From: Seonamhaeicola sp. S2-3
GTDB taxonomy: Bacteria > Bacteroidota > Bacteroidia > Flavobacteriales > Flavobacteriaceae
DNA length: 64,000 bases
NCBI RefSeq assembly: GCF_001971785.1
Contig: NZ_CP019389.1
Location: forward strand, 2,429,001 to 2,493,000
Direction: 5' to 3'
In this document: one piece after another, positions 27,822 through 35,753 of the stretch
Numbering within the stretch: the stretch's first letter is position 1
How the letters are laid out: every line of letters begins with the position of its first letter
Program-made: the position numbers and the translations under genes
Notes under the pieces: generated by a model
The model's input: only the letters and a program-made list of their open reading frames with translations
The model's database searches: none
Told to the model about the DNA's origin: nothing

Positions 27822-28157
27822 TTAGGTGTTTTTTTGGCTTGTTACAATATTTACGGCATTACTTAATTCATTCCAAGTAGTATCTAATTCCTTTAAAAAT
27901 AATTTTCCGGTTTCTGTTAAACCATAGTACTTTCTTGGTGGGCCAGATGTAGATTCTTCCCATCTATAACTCAAAAGGCCAGCATTCTTTAGTCGTGTTA
28001 GTAGCGGATAAATAGTTCCTTCAACTACCAGCAACTTAGCGTCTTTTAAGGTGTCTAAAATTTCTGCTACATACGCATCATTATCTTTCAATACAGAAAG
28101 TATGCAGAATTCTAATACCCCTTTACGCATTTGTGCTTTGGTGTTTTCTATCTTCAT
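27822..28157 (-). CDS. PadR-family transcriptional regulator
   Basis: 111 residues, a compact winged helix covering the whole protein: MRKGVLEFCILSVLKDNDAYVAEIL, then VVEGTIYPLLTRLKNAGLLSYRW (recognition helix and wing) and GPPRKYYGLTETGKLFL. The short length fits the small PadR-s2 type with a brief dimerisation helix. It is first in an operon with the PspC protein (3-nt gap), an arrangement common in Bacteroidota, and probably autoregulates that operon. The inducer is unknown. Confidence 0.93.
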   Translation of the reverse strand: MKIENTKAQMRKGVLEFCILSVLKDNDAYVAEILDTLKDAKLLVVEGTIYPLLTRLKNAGLLSYRWEESTSGPPRKYYGLTETGKLFLKELDTTWNELSNAVNIVTSQKNT

Positions 28158-28240
28158 AGTATCATTCGTTTAATATTTTAAAACTGTTCATTTTTTGATT
28201 GATTTGATTGATTATTTTGATGAAATTGTTTTTCTTTTTT

Positions 28241-28303
28241 GGGCGTTACCCTATCGGGTCGGGCTTTCCGCGTTACACGGTAACTTGCTTCAATCCCTAA
28301 CGC
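28241..28303 (+). repeat. 63-nt structured repeat element, copy 1
   Basis: Starts GGGCGTTACC and ends ATCCCTAACGC. It can fold as a closed cloverleaf: outer stem GCGTT/AACGC, hairpin ACCC-TATC-GGGT, hairpin CGG-GCTTT-CCG, and hairpin GTTAC-ACG-GTAAC (28272-28284). The second copy at 57444 is the same length with five changes, four of which swap two base pairs of the last hairpin. It is intergenic, between padR and the DUF4870 gene, with its right end 9 nt from the DUF4870 stop. Confidence 0.85.
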
Positions 28304-28312
28304 ACGCACTCA

Positions 28313-28759
28313 TTACTTTAAAAAATTTATAGTAAATGGGTAATTGTAATACGCACCATCTCTGGCTTTTAAACTAGCAATAACAATAAATACTAGTTCA
28401 AGTATAAATGCTAATATGGCAAAAGCGCCCAAAAAACCACCTATATAAAGTAAAGGAGAAGGCTTGCCAATATTTATATGAAAATCATGAAACCCATGAA
28501 AATCAATAAAATCTATTCCACTAAATAGTTTGAAAATAAAAAACGGAATAGTTAACGTACCAATAATAATGGCATATAACAAAATACTCATTTGAAAGTT
28601 TATGGCCTGTTTACCATGCTTGTCAATAAAATCAGATTTGTCTTTATTAAGCACCCAAAGTATAATAGGACCAATAAAATTTCCTAACGGAATTATAAAC
28701 CTACTAAAGGTAGATAAATGTATAAACGTTGCAATGTTTTTTTGATGATTAGTTAACAT
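28313..28759 (-). CDS. DUF4870 membrane protein
   Basis: 148 residues with three or four transmembrane helices. The N-terminal half (KNIATFIHLSTFSRFIIPLGNFIGPIILW, then DFIDKHGKQAINFQ) is typical of DUF4870, a small Tic20-like membrane family of unknown function. The C-terminus ends in the common YNYPFTINFLK. It has its own probable promoter at 28801-28808 and is separated from padR by the 63-nt repeat. Confidence 0.88.
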   Translation of the reverse strand: MLTNHQKNIATFIHLSTFSRFIIPLGNFIGPIILWVLNKDKSDFIDKHGKQAINFQMSILLYAIIIGTLTIPFFIFKLFSGIDFIDFHGFHDFHINIGKPSPLLYIGGFLGAFAILAFILELVFIVIASLKARDGAYYNYPFTINFLK

Positions 28760-28800
28760 GATTTTTTATAGATTGATAAAACATATAATAGTTTCTTATG

Positions 28801-28808
28801 CAAATATA
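28801..28808 (-). promoter_or_regulatory. Putative -7 element upstream of the DUF4870 gene
   Basis: On the minus strand it reads TATATTTG, an exact TAnnTTTG match, 41 nt before the ATG. No clear -33 TTTG at the expected distance. Confidence 0.4.
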
Positions 28809-28916
28809 TGTCTAAAAACAGGTACTTTGTTAAGCATAGTACTAAAAATTAACATAAATTTAACATTTTAAATCTGTGTTTAAATTCATAACTTAGTAAA
28901 AAATAAATAACTAAAA

Positions 28917-29372
28917 ATGACATTAACACCCAGGAAACTAAATACTTTCAGTATGTTTAAATTACCCGCAGCTTATATATGTGGAGTAAGAGTAAAACAT
29001 TTAGATGAAAAAAAATGTATGGTTTCGGTAAAACATCGTTGGATTAATCAAAATCCTTTTAGATCTATGTTTTGGGCAGTACAAGGTATGGCTGCAGAAC
29101 TTTCAACTGCCGCTATAATGATTGGTAAAATTCAAGAAACAGGAAAAAAAATTTCCATGTTAGTAATTTCTAACGAAGCAACATATACAAAGAAAGCAAC
29201 CGGAAGAATAAATTTTACCTGTAATCAAGGAGAGCTTATAAACGAAACCCTAACTAAAGCTATTAAAACAGGAGAAGGGCAAACCATTTGGTTAGAATCT
29301 GTAGGTTTAAATGAAGAAGGAATTGAAGTTTCAAGCTTTAGATTTCAGTGGAGTGTAAAAGTAAAACAGTGA
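28917..29372 (+). CDS. DUF4442 (hotdog-fold thioesterase-like) protein
   Basis: 151 residues, soluble. The sequence fits DUF4442, a hotdog-fold family related to acyl-CoA thioesterases: KLPAAYICGVRVKHLDEKKC, RWINQNPFRSMFWAVQGMAAELSTA in the central helix, and SNEATYTKKATGRINFTC in the sheet. The substrate is unknown. It is divergent from the DUF4870 gene and 135 nt upstream of the AIM24-type gene. Confidence 0.82.
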   Translation: MTLTPRKLNTFSMFKLPAAYICGVRVKHLDEKKCMVSVKHRWINQNPFRSMFWAVQGMAAELSTAAIMIGKIQETGKKISMLVISNEATYTKKATGRINFTCNQGELINETLTKAIKTGEGQTIWLESVGLNEEGIEVSSFRFQWSVKVKQ

Positions 29373-29507
29373 GTTGTATTTGGCTCTCAGGAAACCGTTT
29401 TCATTATTAAATAATTAGGTTTTTGCTAAACATTAATATTTAAGTTGTAACAAAATCCAAAACACATCAACAAATAAGCAAATCAACATTTAAACATCAA
29501 TTAAAAA

Positions 29508-30308
29508 ATGACAGCACACGAAATTGATTATCAAATCTACGGCGAAGAAATGCAATACGTAGAAATAGAACTAGACCCACAAGAAGCCGTTATTGCAGAA
29601 GCAGGTAGCTTTATGATGATGGATGAGGGTATTAAAATGGAAACTATTTTTGGAGATGGTTCTCAAAAAGATTCTGGATTTTTAGGAAAAATACTAGGGG
29701 CAGGTAAACGAATTTTAACAGGAGAAAGCCTGTTTATGACTGCTTTTTACAATGAAATTATTGGCAAACGCAAAGTCTCATTTGCATCGCCTTATCCTGG
29801 GAAAATTATCCCAATAGATTTAACCCTTTTTGGAGGAAAATTTGTATGCCAAAAAGATGCCTTTTTATGTGCCGCTAAAGGGGTGAGTGTAGGTATAGAA
29901 TTTTCAAAAAAATTAGGTCGTGGCCTTTTTGGAGGGGAAGGGTTTATCATGCAAAAATTAGAAGGAGATGGTATGGCGTTTGTGCATGCGGGTGGTACCA
30001 TGGCTAAAAAAGAATTATTAGCAGGAGAAACTTTAAAAGTTGATACGGGGTGTATAGTAGGTTTTGATCAAACTGTAGATTATGATATTGAGTTTGTAGG
30101 AGGAATTAAAAACACCATTTTTGGGGGCGAAGGTTTATTTTTTGCAACACTTAAAGGTCCAGGAACAGTTTACGTACAATCATTGCCTTTTAGTAGGTTG
30201 GCAGGAAGAGTTTTAGCGTCTGCACCAAGAAGCGGAGGAAAGGATAAAGGAGAAGGAAGTATACTTGGAGGACTTGGAGATTTACTAGATGGAGATAATA
30301 GGTTTTAA
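29508..30308 (+). CDS. AIM24 / TIGR00266 family protein
   Basis: 266 residues. The conserved double-psi-like beta fold is seen in [52 protein letters not shown] and [22 protein letters not shown], with a Gly-rich tail ([20 protein letters not shown]). Bacterial members are widespread and functionally uncharacterised; the yeast namesake Aim24 is mitochondrial. No signal peptide. It stands alone, 136 nt after the DUF4442 gene. Confidence 0.9.
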   Translation: MTAHEIDYQIYGEEMQYVEIELDPQEAVIAEAGSFMMMDEGIKMETIFGDGSQKDSGFLGKILGAGKRILTGESLFMTAFYNEIIGKRKVSFASPYPGKIIPIDLTLFGGKFVCQKDAFLCAAKGVSVGIEFSKKLGRGLFGGEGFIMQKLEGDGMAFVHAGGTMAKKELLAGETLKVDTGCIVGFDQTVDYDIEFVGGIKNTIFGGEGLFFATLKGPGTVYVQSLPFSRLAGRVLASAPRSGGKDKGEGSILGGLGDLLDGDNRF

Positions 30309-30441
30309 ATGTTAAATTTAGGCTAAATTAAATTTTAAATACAAATTTTTATTAAATTTATACCACAACAAAGTAAAATTTAAAAGCCTATAAAACAAAT
30401 CTACATTTACTAATTTAAAAACCTAAAACCCTAAAATAACT

Positions 30442-30639
30442 ATGGCGAGAGCAATGTTAGAGTATACTAAAACTATACTTAAAAAAGTTAGTTTTGACGC
30501 TACGTTGTTTTGCAAAGAAGTACAAAAAGCAGTAACAAGATTACTGCCTTCTGAGATTGAAGAGCTTAAAATTTTTATTCATTCTCTTGTACAGCAAAAC
30601 CCAGAATTGAATCAATGTTTAATTTATTTAAAACCATAA
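30442..30639 (+). CDS. Small conserved-looking hypothetical protein (65 aa)
   Basis: 65 residues, helical and cytoplasmic, with two cysteines and a central LLPSEIEELKIFIHSLVQQNPEL helix. It starts at ATG 30442 after an A-rich leader and ends 1 nt before a strong terminator, which supports a real single-gene transcript. I do not recognise a family and assign no function. Confidence 0.75.
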   Translation: MARAMLEYTKTILKKVSFDATLFCKEVQKAVTRLLPSEIEELKIFIHSLVQQNPELNQCLIYLKP

Positions 30640-30640
30640 A

Positions 30641-30668
30641 AAAAAAGCAACCAACAGGTTGCTTTTTT
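30641..30668 (+). terminator. Terminator after the 65-aa gene
   Basis: AAAAAAGCAACC (30641-30652), loop AACA, GGTTGCTTTTTT (30657-30668), with further T residues: a 12-bp perfect stem. Confidence 0.92.
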
Positions 30669-30683
30669 TATTTAAGTAATTTC

Positions 30684-30716
30684 TTTGTAATACACTTGTA
30701 AAGTTATTTATATTTG
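30684..30716 (+). promoter_or_regulatory. Consensus Bacteroidota promoter of the MbnP/MbnH-like operon
   Basis: TTTG at 30684-30687, 21-nt spacer, TATATTTG at 30709-30716: an exact match to the TTTG / TAnnTTTG consensus. Transcription should begin near 30722-30724, only a few bases before the TTG start at 30727. Confidence 0.75.
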
Positions 30717-30726
30717 CAGCTAGATT

Positions 30727-31110
30727 TTGAAAAAGCTATTTCTTTTCATATTACTAGTTGCTTTTTTAGTAAAGCCTGTGTATAATTTATGTTATTTGGT
30801 ATATTATGAAATAAACGTAGATTATATAACAGAGGTGTTTTGTGTTAATAAAGACAAAGTAGAAATGGCTTGTAATGGTAAATGTCATTTAGCAAAACAA
30901 CTACAAGCAACCGAAAATACTACAAAAGAAGGAAAAGCAGTATTATCATTATTAGATGTGTTTTTGGTAGTTTTTTATCAAGCTACAGACAATTTTAACC
31001 TTCCAAATGCTTCAGAATTCATAAATGAAGATATCCCAAATAGTTACAAAATACTGTATAAATATAATTTTCAATCATTTCAATTTAAACCACCTCGGTT
31101 TGTTGCTTAA
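30727..31110 (+). CDS. Exported/anchored small protein with CNGKCH motif, TTG start
   Basis: 127 residues. The TTG start at 30727 is strongly constrained: an in-frame TAG lies at 30721, the hydrophobic signal/anchor (KKLFLFILLVAFLVKP) begins right after TTG, and the next in-frame Met is inside the conserved-looking CNGKCH segment. Residues ~49-62 (DKVEMACNGKCHLAKQL) carry C-x3-C-H, a possible metal or redox site. Another cysteine occurs at VFCVNKD. The C-terminal half is extracytoplasmic with no further motif. It is first in the operon ahead of MbnP- and MbnH-like genes, so a link to copper or other metal handling is plausible but inferred. I know of no defined function. Confidence 0.75.
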   Translation: MKKLFLFILLVAFLVKPVYNLCYLVYYEINVDYITEVFCVNKDKVEMACNGKCHLAKQLQATENTTKEGKAVLSLLDVFLVVFYQATDNFNLPNASEFINEDIPNSYKILYKYNFQSFQFKPPRFVA

Positions 31111-31234
31111 TTCTCTATAAGCAATAAGGTAAGTACATACTACTTTACCAACTTAAAATTACTATTTAATCAAATAAAGAAAAACTGTAGTAAGCATATA
31201 CTATGGTAATGCTGTACTATATAAAAAACTAAAA

Positions 31235-32032
31235 ATGAAAATTATAAAATTTACATTTGCGCTTTTATTATGCGCAGTTATATCGTCATGTTCATCAAAT
31301 GATGACGATGTAGAAGATTTAACAGGTCAAACAGGAACTTTAATATTAAAATTTGATAACGGGGTAGGAGGTAATGATTTTACCTTTGGAACTACCTACA
31401 ACAAGTCTAATAACGAATCATATAAACTAGAAACCTTAAAGTATATAATAAGTAACGTTAGCTTAAAAGATGCAGAAGGTAATTCATATACTTATCCAAC
31501 AGAAAAAAATATTTTCATTGTAGATGAAGCCAATGGAAATAATGCAGGAGAAATATATGTAACATTAGAAGATGTTGATGCAGCTAATTATACTGAAATT
31601 ACGTTTGGAATTGGCGTAGACCAAGAAAGATACCAATTAGGAGCCGAAGGACAAGGAGATTTTTTAGAAGAAGCACAAGATGCAGGTATGTTATGGGCTT
31701 GGGCTACAGGCTATAGGTTTATACGTTTAGATGGAACCTATTCTAGTGATACTGTTACAGATGAAGGTTTAGCAATTCATATGGGTAGTGTTGGAACTAC
31801 TTTAGATAATTACAAAGAAGTTACATTAACATTGCCAAATACGGTATTAGTTCGTGAAGATGCTAGTCCGCAAATACATATAAAAGCTGATATAGCAAAG
31901 GTTTTTGATGGTGAAACTTCAGTAAACTTCTCTGATGGGTATAACCAAGTTCATACTAGTGCAGAAACAACACCAGTTATTGCAAATAACGTAAAAGGTA
32001 TTTTCTCTGTACATCATGTACATAATGACTAA
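31235..32032 (+). CDS. MbnP-family copper-linked lipoprotein
   Basis: 265 residues with a lipoprotein signal (AVISSC). The fold matches the MbnP family: TGTLILKFDNGVG strand, LKYIISNVSL, TEITFGIGVD, QDAGMLWAWATGYRFIRLDG, IHMGSVGTT and a His-rich end (HHVHND). Trp154 and Trp156 in MLWAWATGY lie where, in Methylosinus MbnP, a tryptophan is oxidised to kynurenine by its partner MbnH. The adjacent diheme peroxidase gene (62 nt downstream) is the expected MbnH-like partner. The family is tied to periplasmic copper binding. No methanobactin genes are nearby, so this would be the non-methanobactin version seen widely in bacteria. Confidence 0.85.
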   Translation: MKIIKFTFALLLCAVISSCSSNDDDVEDLTGQTGTLILKFDNGVGGNDFTFGTTYNKSNNESYKLETLKYIISNVSLKDAEGNSYTYPTEKNIFIVDEANGNNAGEIYVTLEDVDAANYTEITFGIGVDQERYQLGAEGQGDFLEEAQDAGMLWAWATGYRFIRLDGTYSSDTVTDEGLAIHMGSVGTTLDNYKEVTLTLPNTVLVREDASPQIHIKADIAKVFDGETSVNFSDGYNQVHTSAETTPVIANNVKGIFSVHHVHND

Positions 32033-32093
32033 AATTTGTTGGGTTAAGATTAGGAAGTGATGTTTAATCACTTCCTAATTATTCCGTAAAAAA

Positions 32094-33137
32094 ATGAGAA
32101 AAATACTTATAATAGTTGTTTTTATTCAGGTCTTATTGGTGTCTTGTTCTAAAGAAGAAGGTGGTTATGAACCCAAACCTTTAAGTTTAGAAATACCGTC
32201 AAATTTTCCAGAAATCGTATATGATTTAGAAAATAATCCTTTAACAGAAGAAGGCGTTGCTTTAGGAAAAGCTTTATTTTATGAAGGAAAACTGTCTGCA
32301 AATAATGCTATACCCTGTGCTTTTTGTCATGAACAGGCATTTGCTTTTACGCATCATGGTCATACATTAAGTCATGGTGTAAATGGGGGGATAGGATTTC
32401 GTAATACACCTCCTATTCAAAATATGGCATTTCAAAAAGAGTTTATGTGGGATGGCGCAGCTACTCATTTAGATCTTCAACCCATAATACCTCTTACAAG
32501 CGACATAGAAATGGGAGAAACATTATCAAACGTTATTAATAAATTACAAGCAGACTCTTATTATAAACAACAATTTAGTAAAGCATTTGAAAATGGTGAA
32601 ATAAATTCATCAAATATGCTTAAAGCACTGTCTCAGTTTATGATTACTATGGTTTCAGGTAATTCTAAGTACGATAAATATGTTAGAAATGAAGATGGTG
32701 TAACACTAACTCAAGAAGAATTAAATGGTTTAGAAATTTTTAAAAATAAATGCGCTTCTTGTCATGCTACCGATTTTTTTTCAGATCAATCTTATAGAAA
32801 TACAGGTTTGCCAATAAACCCAAAACTGAATGATAAAGGACGTTACGTGATTTTTGAAAATCTAGACGATTTGTACAAGTTTAAAGTGCCTAGTTTAAGA
32901 AATATTGAAGTAACAGCACCTTATATGCACGACGGAAGATTTTTTACACTAGAGGCCGTTTTAGATTTTTACGATTCAGGAATGGTTGATAATGGTAATG
33001 TAGACCCATCATTAAAGCGAGAGGATGGTTCTTTTGGTATAACACTTTCAACAAGTGAAAAAGAAAGCCTTATTGCTTTTTTAAAAACATTAACAGATAA
33101 CGAATTTTTAAATGATGAAAGATTTTCTGAGTATTAA
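32094..33137 (+). CDS. MbnH-like diheme cytochrome c peroxidase, lipoprotein
   Basis: 347 residues with a lipoprotein signal (LLVSC). Two c-type haem motifs, CAFCH (Cys75-Cys78-His79) and CASCH (Cys220-Cys223-His224), and the PYMHDGRF segment near residue 280 place it in the MauG / bacterial cytochrome c peroxidase superfamily. FRNTPPIQNMAFQKEFMWDG is typical of the shorter MbnH-type members. It probably forms a high-valent di-haem state and oxidises tryptophan on the MbnP-like protein encoded just upstream; peroxide detoxification is the alternative. Its end overlaps the next gene by 26 nt. Confidence 0.88.
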   Translation: MRKILIIVVFIQVLLVSCSKEEGGYEPKPLSLEIPSNFPEIVYDLENNPLTEEGVALGKALFYEGKLSANNAIPCAFCHEQAFAFTHHGHTLSHGVNGGIGFRNTPPIQNMAFQKEFMWDGAATHLDLQPIIPLTSDIEMGETLSNVINKLQADSYYKQQFSKAFENGEINSSNMLKALSQFMITMVSGNSKYDKYVRNEDGVTLTQEELNGLEIFKNKCASCHATDFFSDQSYRNTGLPINPKLNDKGRYVIFENLDDLYKFKVPSLRNIEVTAPYMHDGRFFTLEAVLDFYDSGMVDNGNVDPSLKREDGSFGITLSTSEKESLIAFLKTLTDNEFLNDERFSEY

Positions 33138-34113
33138 TAAAAAAGGCTTAATAACAATGTTATTTGTGTTAGTTTTAGTTAAATCTAATGCTTGCGAACA
33201 TCAACCAAGGCTACATGAACCACAAACAAATTTTGGGGTTTTGTGTGATTTATGTAGTTGCTCTACTAGTAGTGGTAGCATGGGCTTTGGTACATTAAAC
33301 AATGCTAATTTTGTTGGGTTTCGTTACATCTATCAAACATTCGAGTCTCAAAATGGTATTTTTCAAAATTCACCAAAAAGCAAAGAAACCTTTAACACCT
33401 ACCAACTTTGGGGGCAAATTCCTGTAAAAAATAATTTTTATTTCAGCGTTAATTTACCGTATCAAGATTTAAACCGAACATTAAATCAAACAACAGAGAA
33501 TATTAATGGTATTGGAGATGCTAATATAATTGCATGGTATAAATTACCACTTTTAAAAAAGAAAGAAAGTGGTGGAACCGTAGATTATAATACTACAAGT
33601 GAAACTACAGGACATTCATTGTTATTTGGTTTAGGAGTAAAATTGCCAACAGGTAAGTTTGAAGAACTTTTAGCCGATAATGTTAATCCAGGATTTCAGG
33701 TGGGGACTGGGAGTTTTGATGGTATTTTATCTGCTGGTTATAGTTATGCAGGCAAAAAAATAGGAGTTAATACTCTACTATCATATTACCTAAAAGGTGA
33801 AAATAAAAACGAATATAAGTTTGGAGATCAAATTAGTTTTTCTGCTAATGCTTATACAGTTTTTAATACTAATAAAGTGAATTTTATGCCATTTGTGGGA
33901 GTTTCGGGAGATGCATACAACAAAATAACACAATATGGTGAAACATTAAATGATACTGATGGTAATGTAATTAACGCTTCATTAGGAACAGAAGTAAATA
34001 TTAAAACCTTTGTTTTGGGGGTTAATTTCACAAAACCAATACACCAAGATTTATTTGGAGGAAATGTAAAGTCTAAAAACAGATTAACCTTATATTTAAA
34101 TTATAGTCTATAA
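33112..34113 (+). CDS. Outer-membrane transporter-like protein with a CxxCxC motif
   Basis: 333 residues, signal peptide ending near KSNA, then mature CEHQPRLHEP and CDLCSCSTSSGSMGFGT before a run of amphipathic beta strands (FNTYQLWGQIPV, FYFSVNLPYQDLNR, LLFGLGVKLPTGKF, NRLTLYLNYSL). It looks like a 10-14 strand outer-membrane barrel of the 'transporter/phenol-degradation MetA-like' type. The CDLCSC cluster near the mature N-terminus is a likely metal or disulfide site. The start overlaps the peroxidase gene by 26 nt, so translation is probably coupled. A role in moving or sensing copper with MbnP/MbnH is inferred only from the operon. Confidence 0.72.
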   Translation: MMKDFLSINKKGLITMLFVLVLVKSNACEHQPRLHEPQTNFGVLCDLCSCSTSSGSMGFGTLNNANFVGFRYIYQTFESQNGIFQNSPKSKETFNTYQLWGQIPVKNNFYFSVNLPYQDLNRTLNQTTENINGIGDANIIAWYKLPLLKKKESGGTVDYNTTSETTGHSLLFGLGVKLPTGKFEELLADNVNPGFQVGTGSFDGILSAGYSYAGKKIGVNTLLSYYLKGENKNEYKFGDQISFSANAYTVFNTNKVNFMPFVGVSGDAYNKITQYGETLNDTDGNVINASLGTEVNIKTFVLGVNFTKPIHQDLFGGNVKSKNRLTLYLNYSL

Positions 34114-34119
34114 AAAAGG

Positions 34120-34155
34120 ACTGCTTAACAACTAAAATTTAAGGTGTTAAGCAGT
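34120..34155. terminator. Bidirectional terminator between the MbnPH-like operon and oxyR
   Basis: ACTGCTTAACA (34120-34130) pairs with TGTTAAGCAGT (34145-34155). T-rich sequence follows on the plus strand and an A6 run precedes it, so it works in both directions between these convergent genes. Confidence 0.85.
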
Positions 34156-34162
34156 TATTTTT

Positions 34163-35095
34163 TTATTTAGGTAGAGGGCTAATTATTTTTACATCCTGAA
34201 ATGCTATAGCCCCCCTTACTATTCCAGCAATTACATCTTGTAGTGCTTCTATTATTTGCAATTTTAGTTCACTTTTATGATAAATTATGCTTACTTCTCT
34301 AGCTGGAGAAGGCTCATTAAAGTAATGCAAATGGTCTTTTTCTTTAATATCTAAAGTATGTAGATAAGGAAGTAGGGTCATACCTAAACCTTCATCAGAA
34401 AGTTTAATAAGGGTTTCAATACTACCACTTTCTAATTGAAATTTATCATCTGTATTTTTTTTAAAAGCCTTACATAAATTAATAACACCATCTCTAAAAC
34501 AGTGTCCATCTTCAAGTAAAAGCATATCATCAACTTCTAAATCACTACTGTCTATTTTTTGTTTTCCATACAACCTGTGGTTTTTAGGAATATAGCCTAC
34601 AAAAGGTTCAAAATAAATTACCCGTTCTTTAATGTTTTCATCTTCTAAGGGGGTGGCAGCAATAGCTGCATCTAAATGTCCGTCTTTAATTCTAGCAATA
34701 ATATCCTCGGTAGTTAATTCTTCAATTTTTAGCTTAACTTTTGGGTGTTTTTTAATAAACGTTTTTAAAAACATAGGTAACAGTGTTGGCATTATAGTTG
34801 GAATAATTCCTAACTTAAACTCGCCACCAATAAACCCTTTTTGTTGGTCTACAATATCTTGTATTCTATAAGATTCATTAACAATATTTCTAGCTTGAGT
34901 AACTATTTTTTTACCAACTTCAGTTAGTTCTATAGGTTTTTTGCTGCGGTCAAAAATCTGAACATTAAGTTGGTCTTCTAACTTTTGAATTTGCATACTT
35001 AATGTAGGCTGTGTTACATAACATTTTTCGGCTGCTTTTGTAAAGTTTTGATGTTCAGCTACAGCCAAAACATAATATAGTTGCGTAATTGTCAT
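34163..35095 (-). CDS. oxyR: OxyR, LysR-family peroxide sensor
   Basis: 310 residues from the ATG at 35095; two further ATGs lie up to 9 nt upstream. The N-terminal LysR helix-turn-helix (FTKAAEKCYVTQPTLSMQIQKLE) is followed by the effector domain. With this start the redox pair in GHCFRDGVINLC falls at Cys199 and Cys208, the exact positions of the peroxide-sensing disulfide in E. coli OxyR. It should activate antioxidant genes on oxidation. The divergent neighbour is a Dps ferritin, a classic OxyR target, with only ~100 nt between the start codons. Confidence 0.93.
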   Translation of the reverse strand: MTITQLYYVLAVAEHQNFTKAAEKCYVTQPTLSMQIQKLEDQLNVQIFDRSKKPIELTEVGKKIVTQARNIVNESYRIQDIVDQQKGFIGGEFKLGIIPTIMPTLLPMFLKTFIKKHPKVKLKIEELTTEDIIARIKDGHLDAAIAATPLEDENIKERVIYFEPFVGYIPKNHRLYGKQKIDSSDLEVDDMLLLEDGHCFRDGVINLCKAFKKNTDDKFQLESGSIETLIKLSDEGLGMTLLPYLHTLDIKEKDHLHYFNEPSPAREVSIIYHKSELKLQIIEALQDVIAGIVRGAIAFQDVKIISPLPK

Positions 35096-35167
35096 ACTCA
35101 TCAATTTAGGTTATAAAAATATAAAAACAATCAATAAAAATTATGATAAAAACATGTAATAATAAGT

Positions 35168-35175
35168 TAAATTTG
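35168..35175 (+). promoter_or_regulatory. Putative -7 element of dps
   Basis: TAAATTTG, an exact TAnnTTTG match, 22 nt before the dps ATG. No TTTG at the -33 distance, as expected if an activator such as OxyR is needed. Confidence 0.5.
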
Positions 35176-35197
35176 TAATAAATAAAAATTATAAGAC

Positions 35198-35677
35198 ATG
35201 ACATTAAATAGTATAGGATTAGACAGTGCAGAAACAAAGGATTTAGCCAATGATTTAAATCAATTGTTAGCCAATTTTCAAATTTATTATCAAAACCTTA
35301 GAGGTATTCATTGGAATATAAAAGGGAAAAGTTTTTTTAATTTACATGAAAAGTTTGAAGAACTTTACACAGATGCTAATGTGAAAGTTGATGAAATAGC
35401 AGAGCGTATTTTAACCTTAGGTGAAACGCCATTACATACTTTTGAAGATTATTCTGCTGCAGCAAAAGTACCTGTAGGAAAAAATATTTCTGAAGATGTA
35501 AAAGCAGTAAGATTAATTGTTAATTCTTTAGTAGAATTACTTAAAATAGAAAGAGCTATACTTGAAAAAGCAGGAGATGTTAATGATGAGGGTACTAATA
35601 GTATGATGAGCGATTTTATTACAGAACAAGAAAAAACTGTTTGGATGATGAAAGCGTGGTTAAGTGAAGAGGTTTAG
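35198..35677 (+). CDS. dps: Dps-family ferritin-like DNA/iron protection protein
   Basis: 159 residues, a four-helix ferritin-like protein of normal Dps length. The ferroxidase residues of the family are in place: His in GIHWNIKG, His in NLHEKFEELY, and Asp/Glu in VKVDEIAERI. It assembles into 12-mers that oxidise and store Fe(II) using peroxide, protecting DNA. It is divergent from oxyR with a -7 element in between, implying peroxide induction. A bidirectional terminator follows. Confidence 0.93.
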   Translation: MTLNSIGLDSAETKDLANDLNQLLANFQIYYQNLRGIHWNIKGKSFFNLHEKFEELYTDANVKVDEIAERILTLGETPLHTFEDYSAAAKVPVGKNISEDVKAVRLIVNSLVELLKIERAILEKAGDVNDEGTNSMMSDFITEQEKTVWMMKAWLSEEV

Positions 35678-35694
35678 TTAGGTTTATTAGTAGT

Positions 35695-35735
35695 AAAAAG
35701 CCCCTTTAATGAGTTATTTGTTAAAGGGGCTTTTT
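35695..35735. terminator. Bidirectional terminator between dps and the LytTR regulator
   Basis: AAAAAGCCCCTTTAA (35695-35709) pairs with TTAAAGGGGCTTTTT (35721-35735), a perfect 15-bp stem around an 11-nt loop. The A5 and T5 flanks let it act for both convergent genes. Confidence 0.93.
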
Positions 35736-35753
35736 ATTTTTATAAATAAAAAA

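Noticed and set aside
33112-33137. Overlap of the MbnH-like and barrel genes as a sign of a frameshift
   Set aside because: Both products are complete with normal ends, the second has its own signal peptide, and a 26-nt overlap is consistent with translational coupling.
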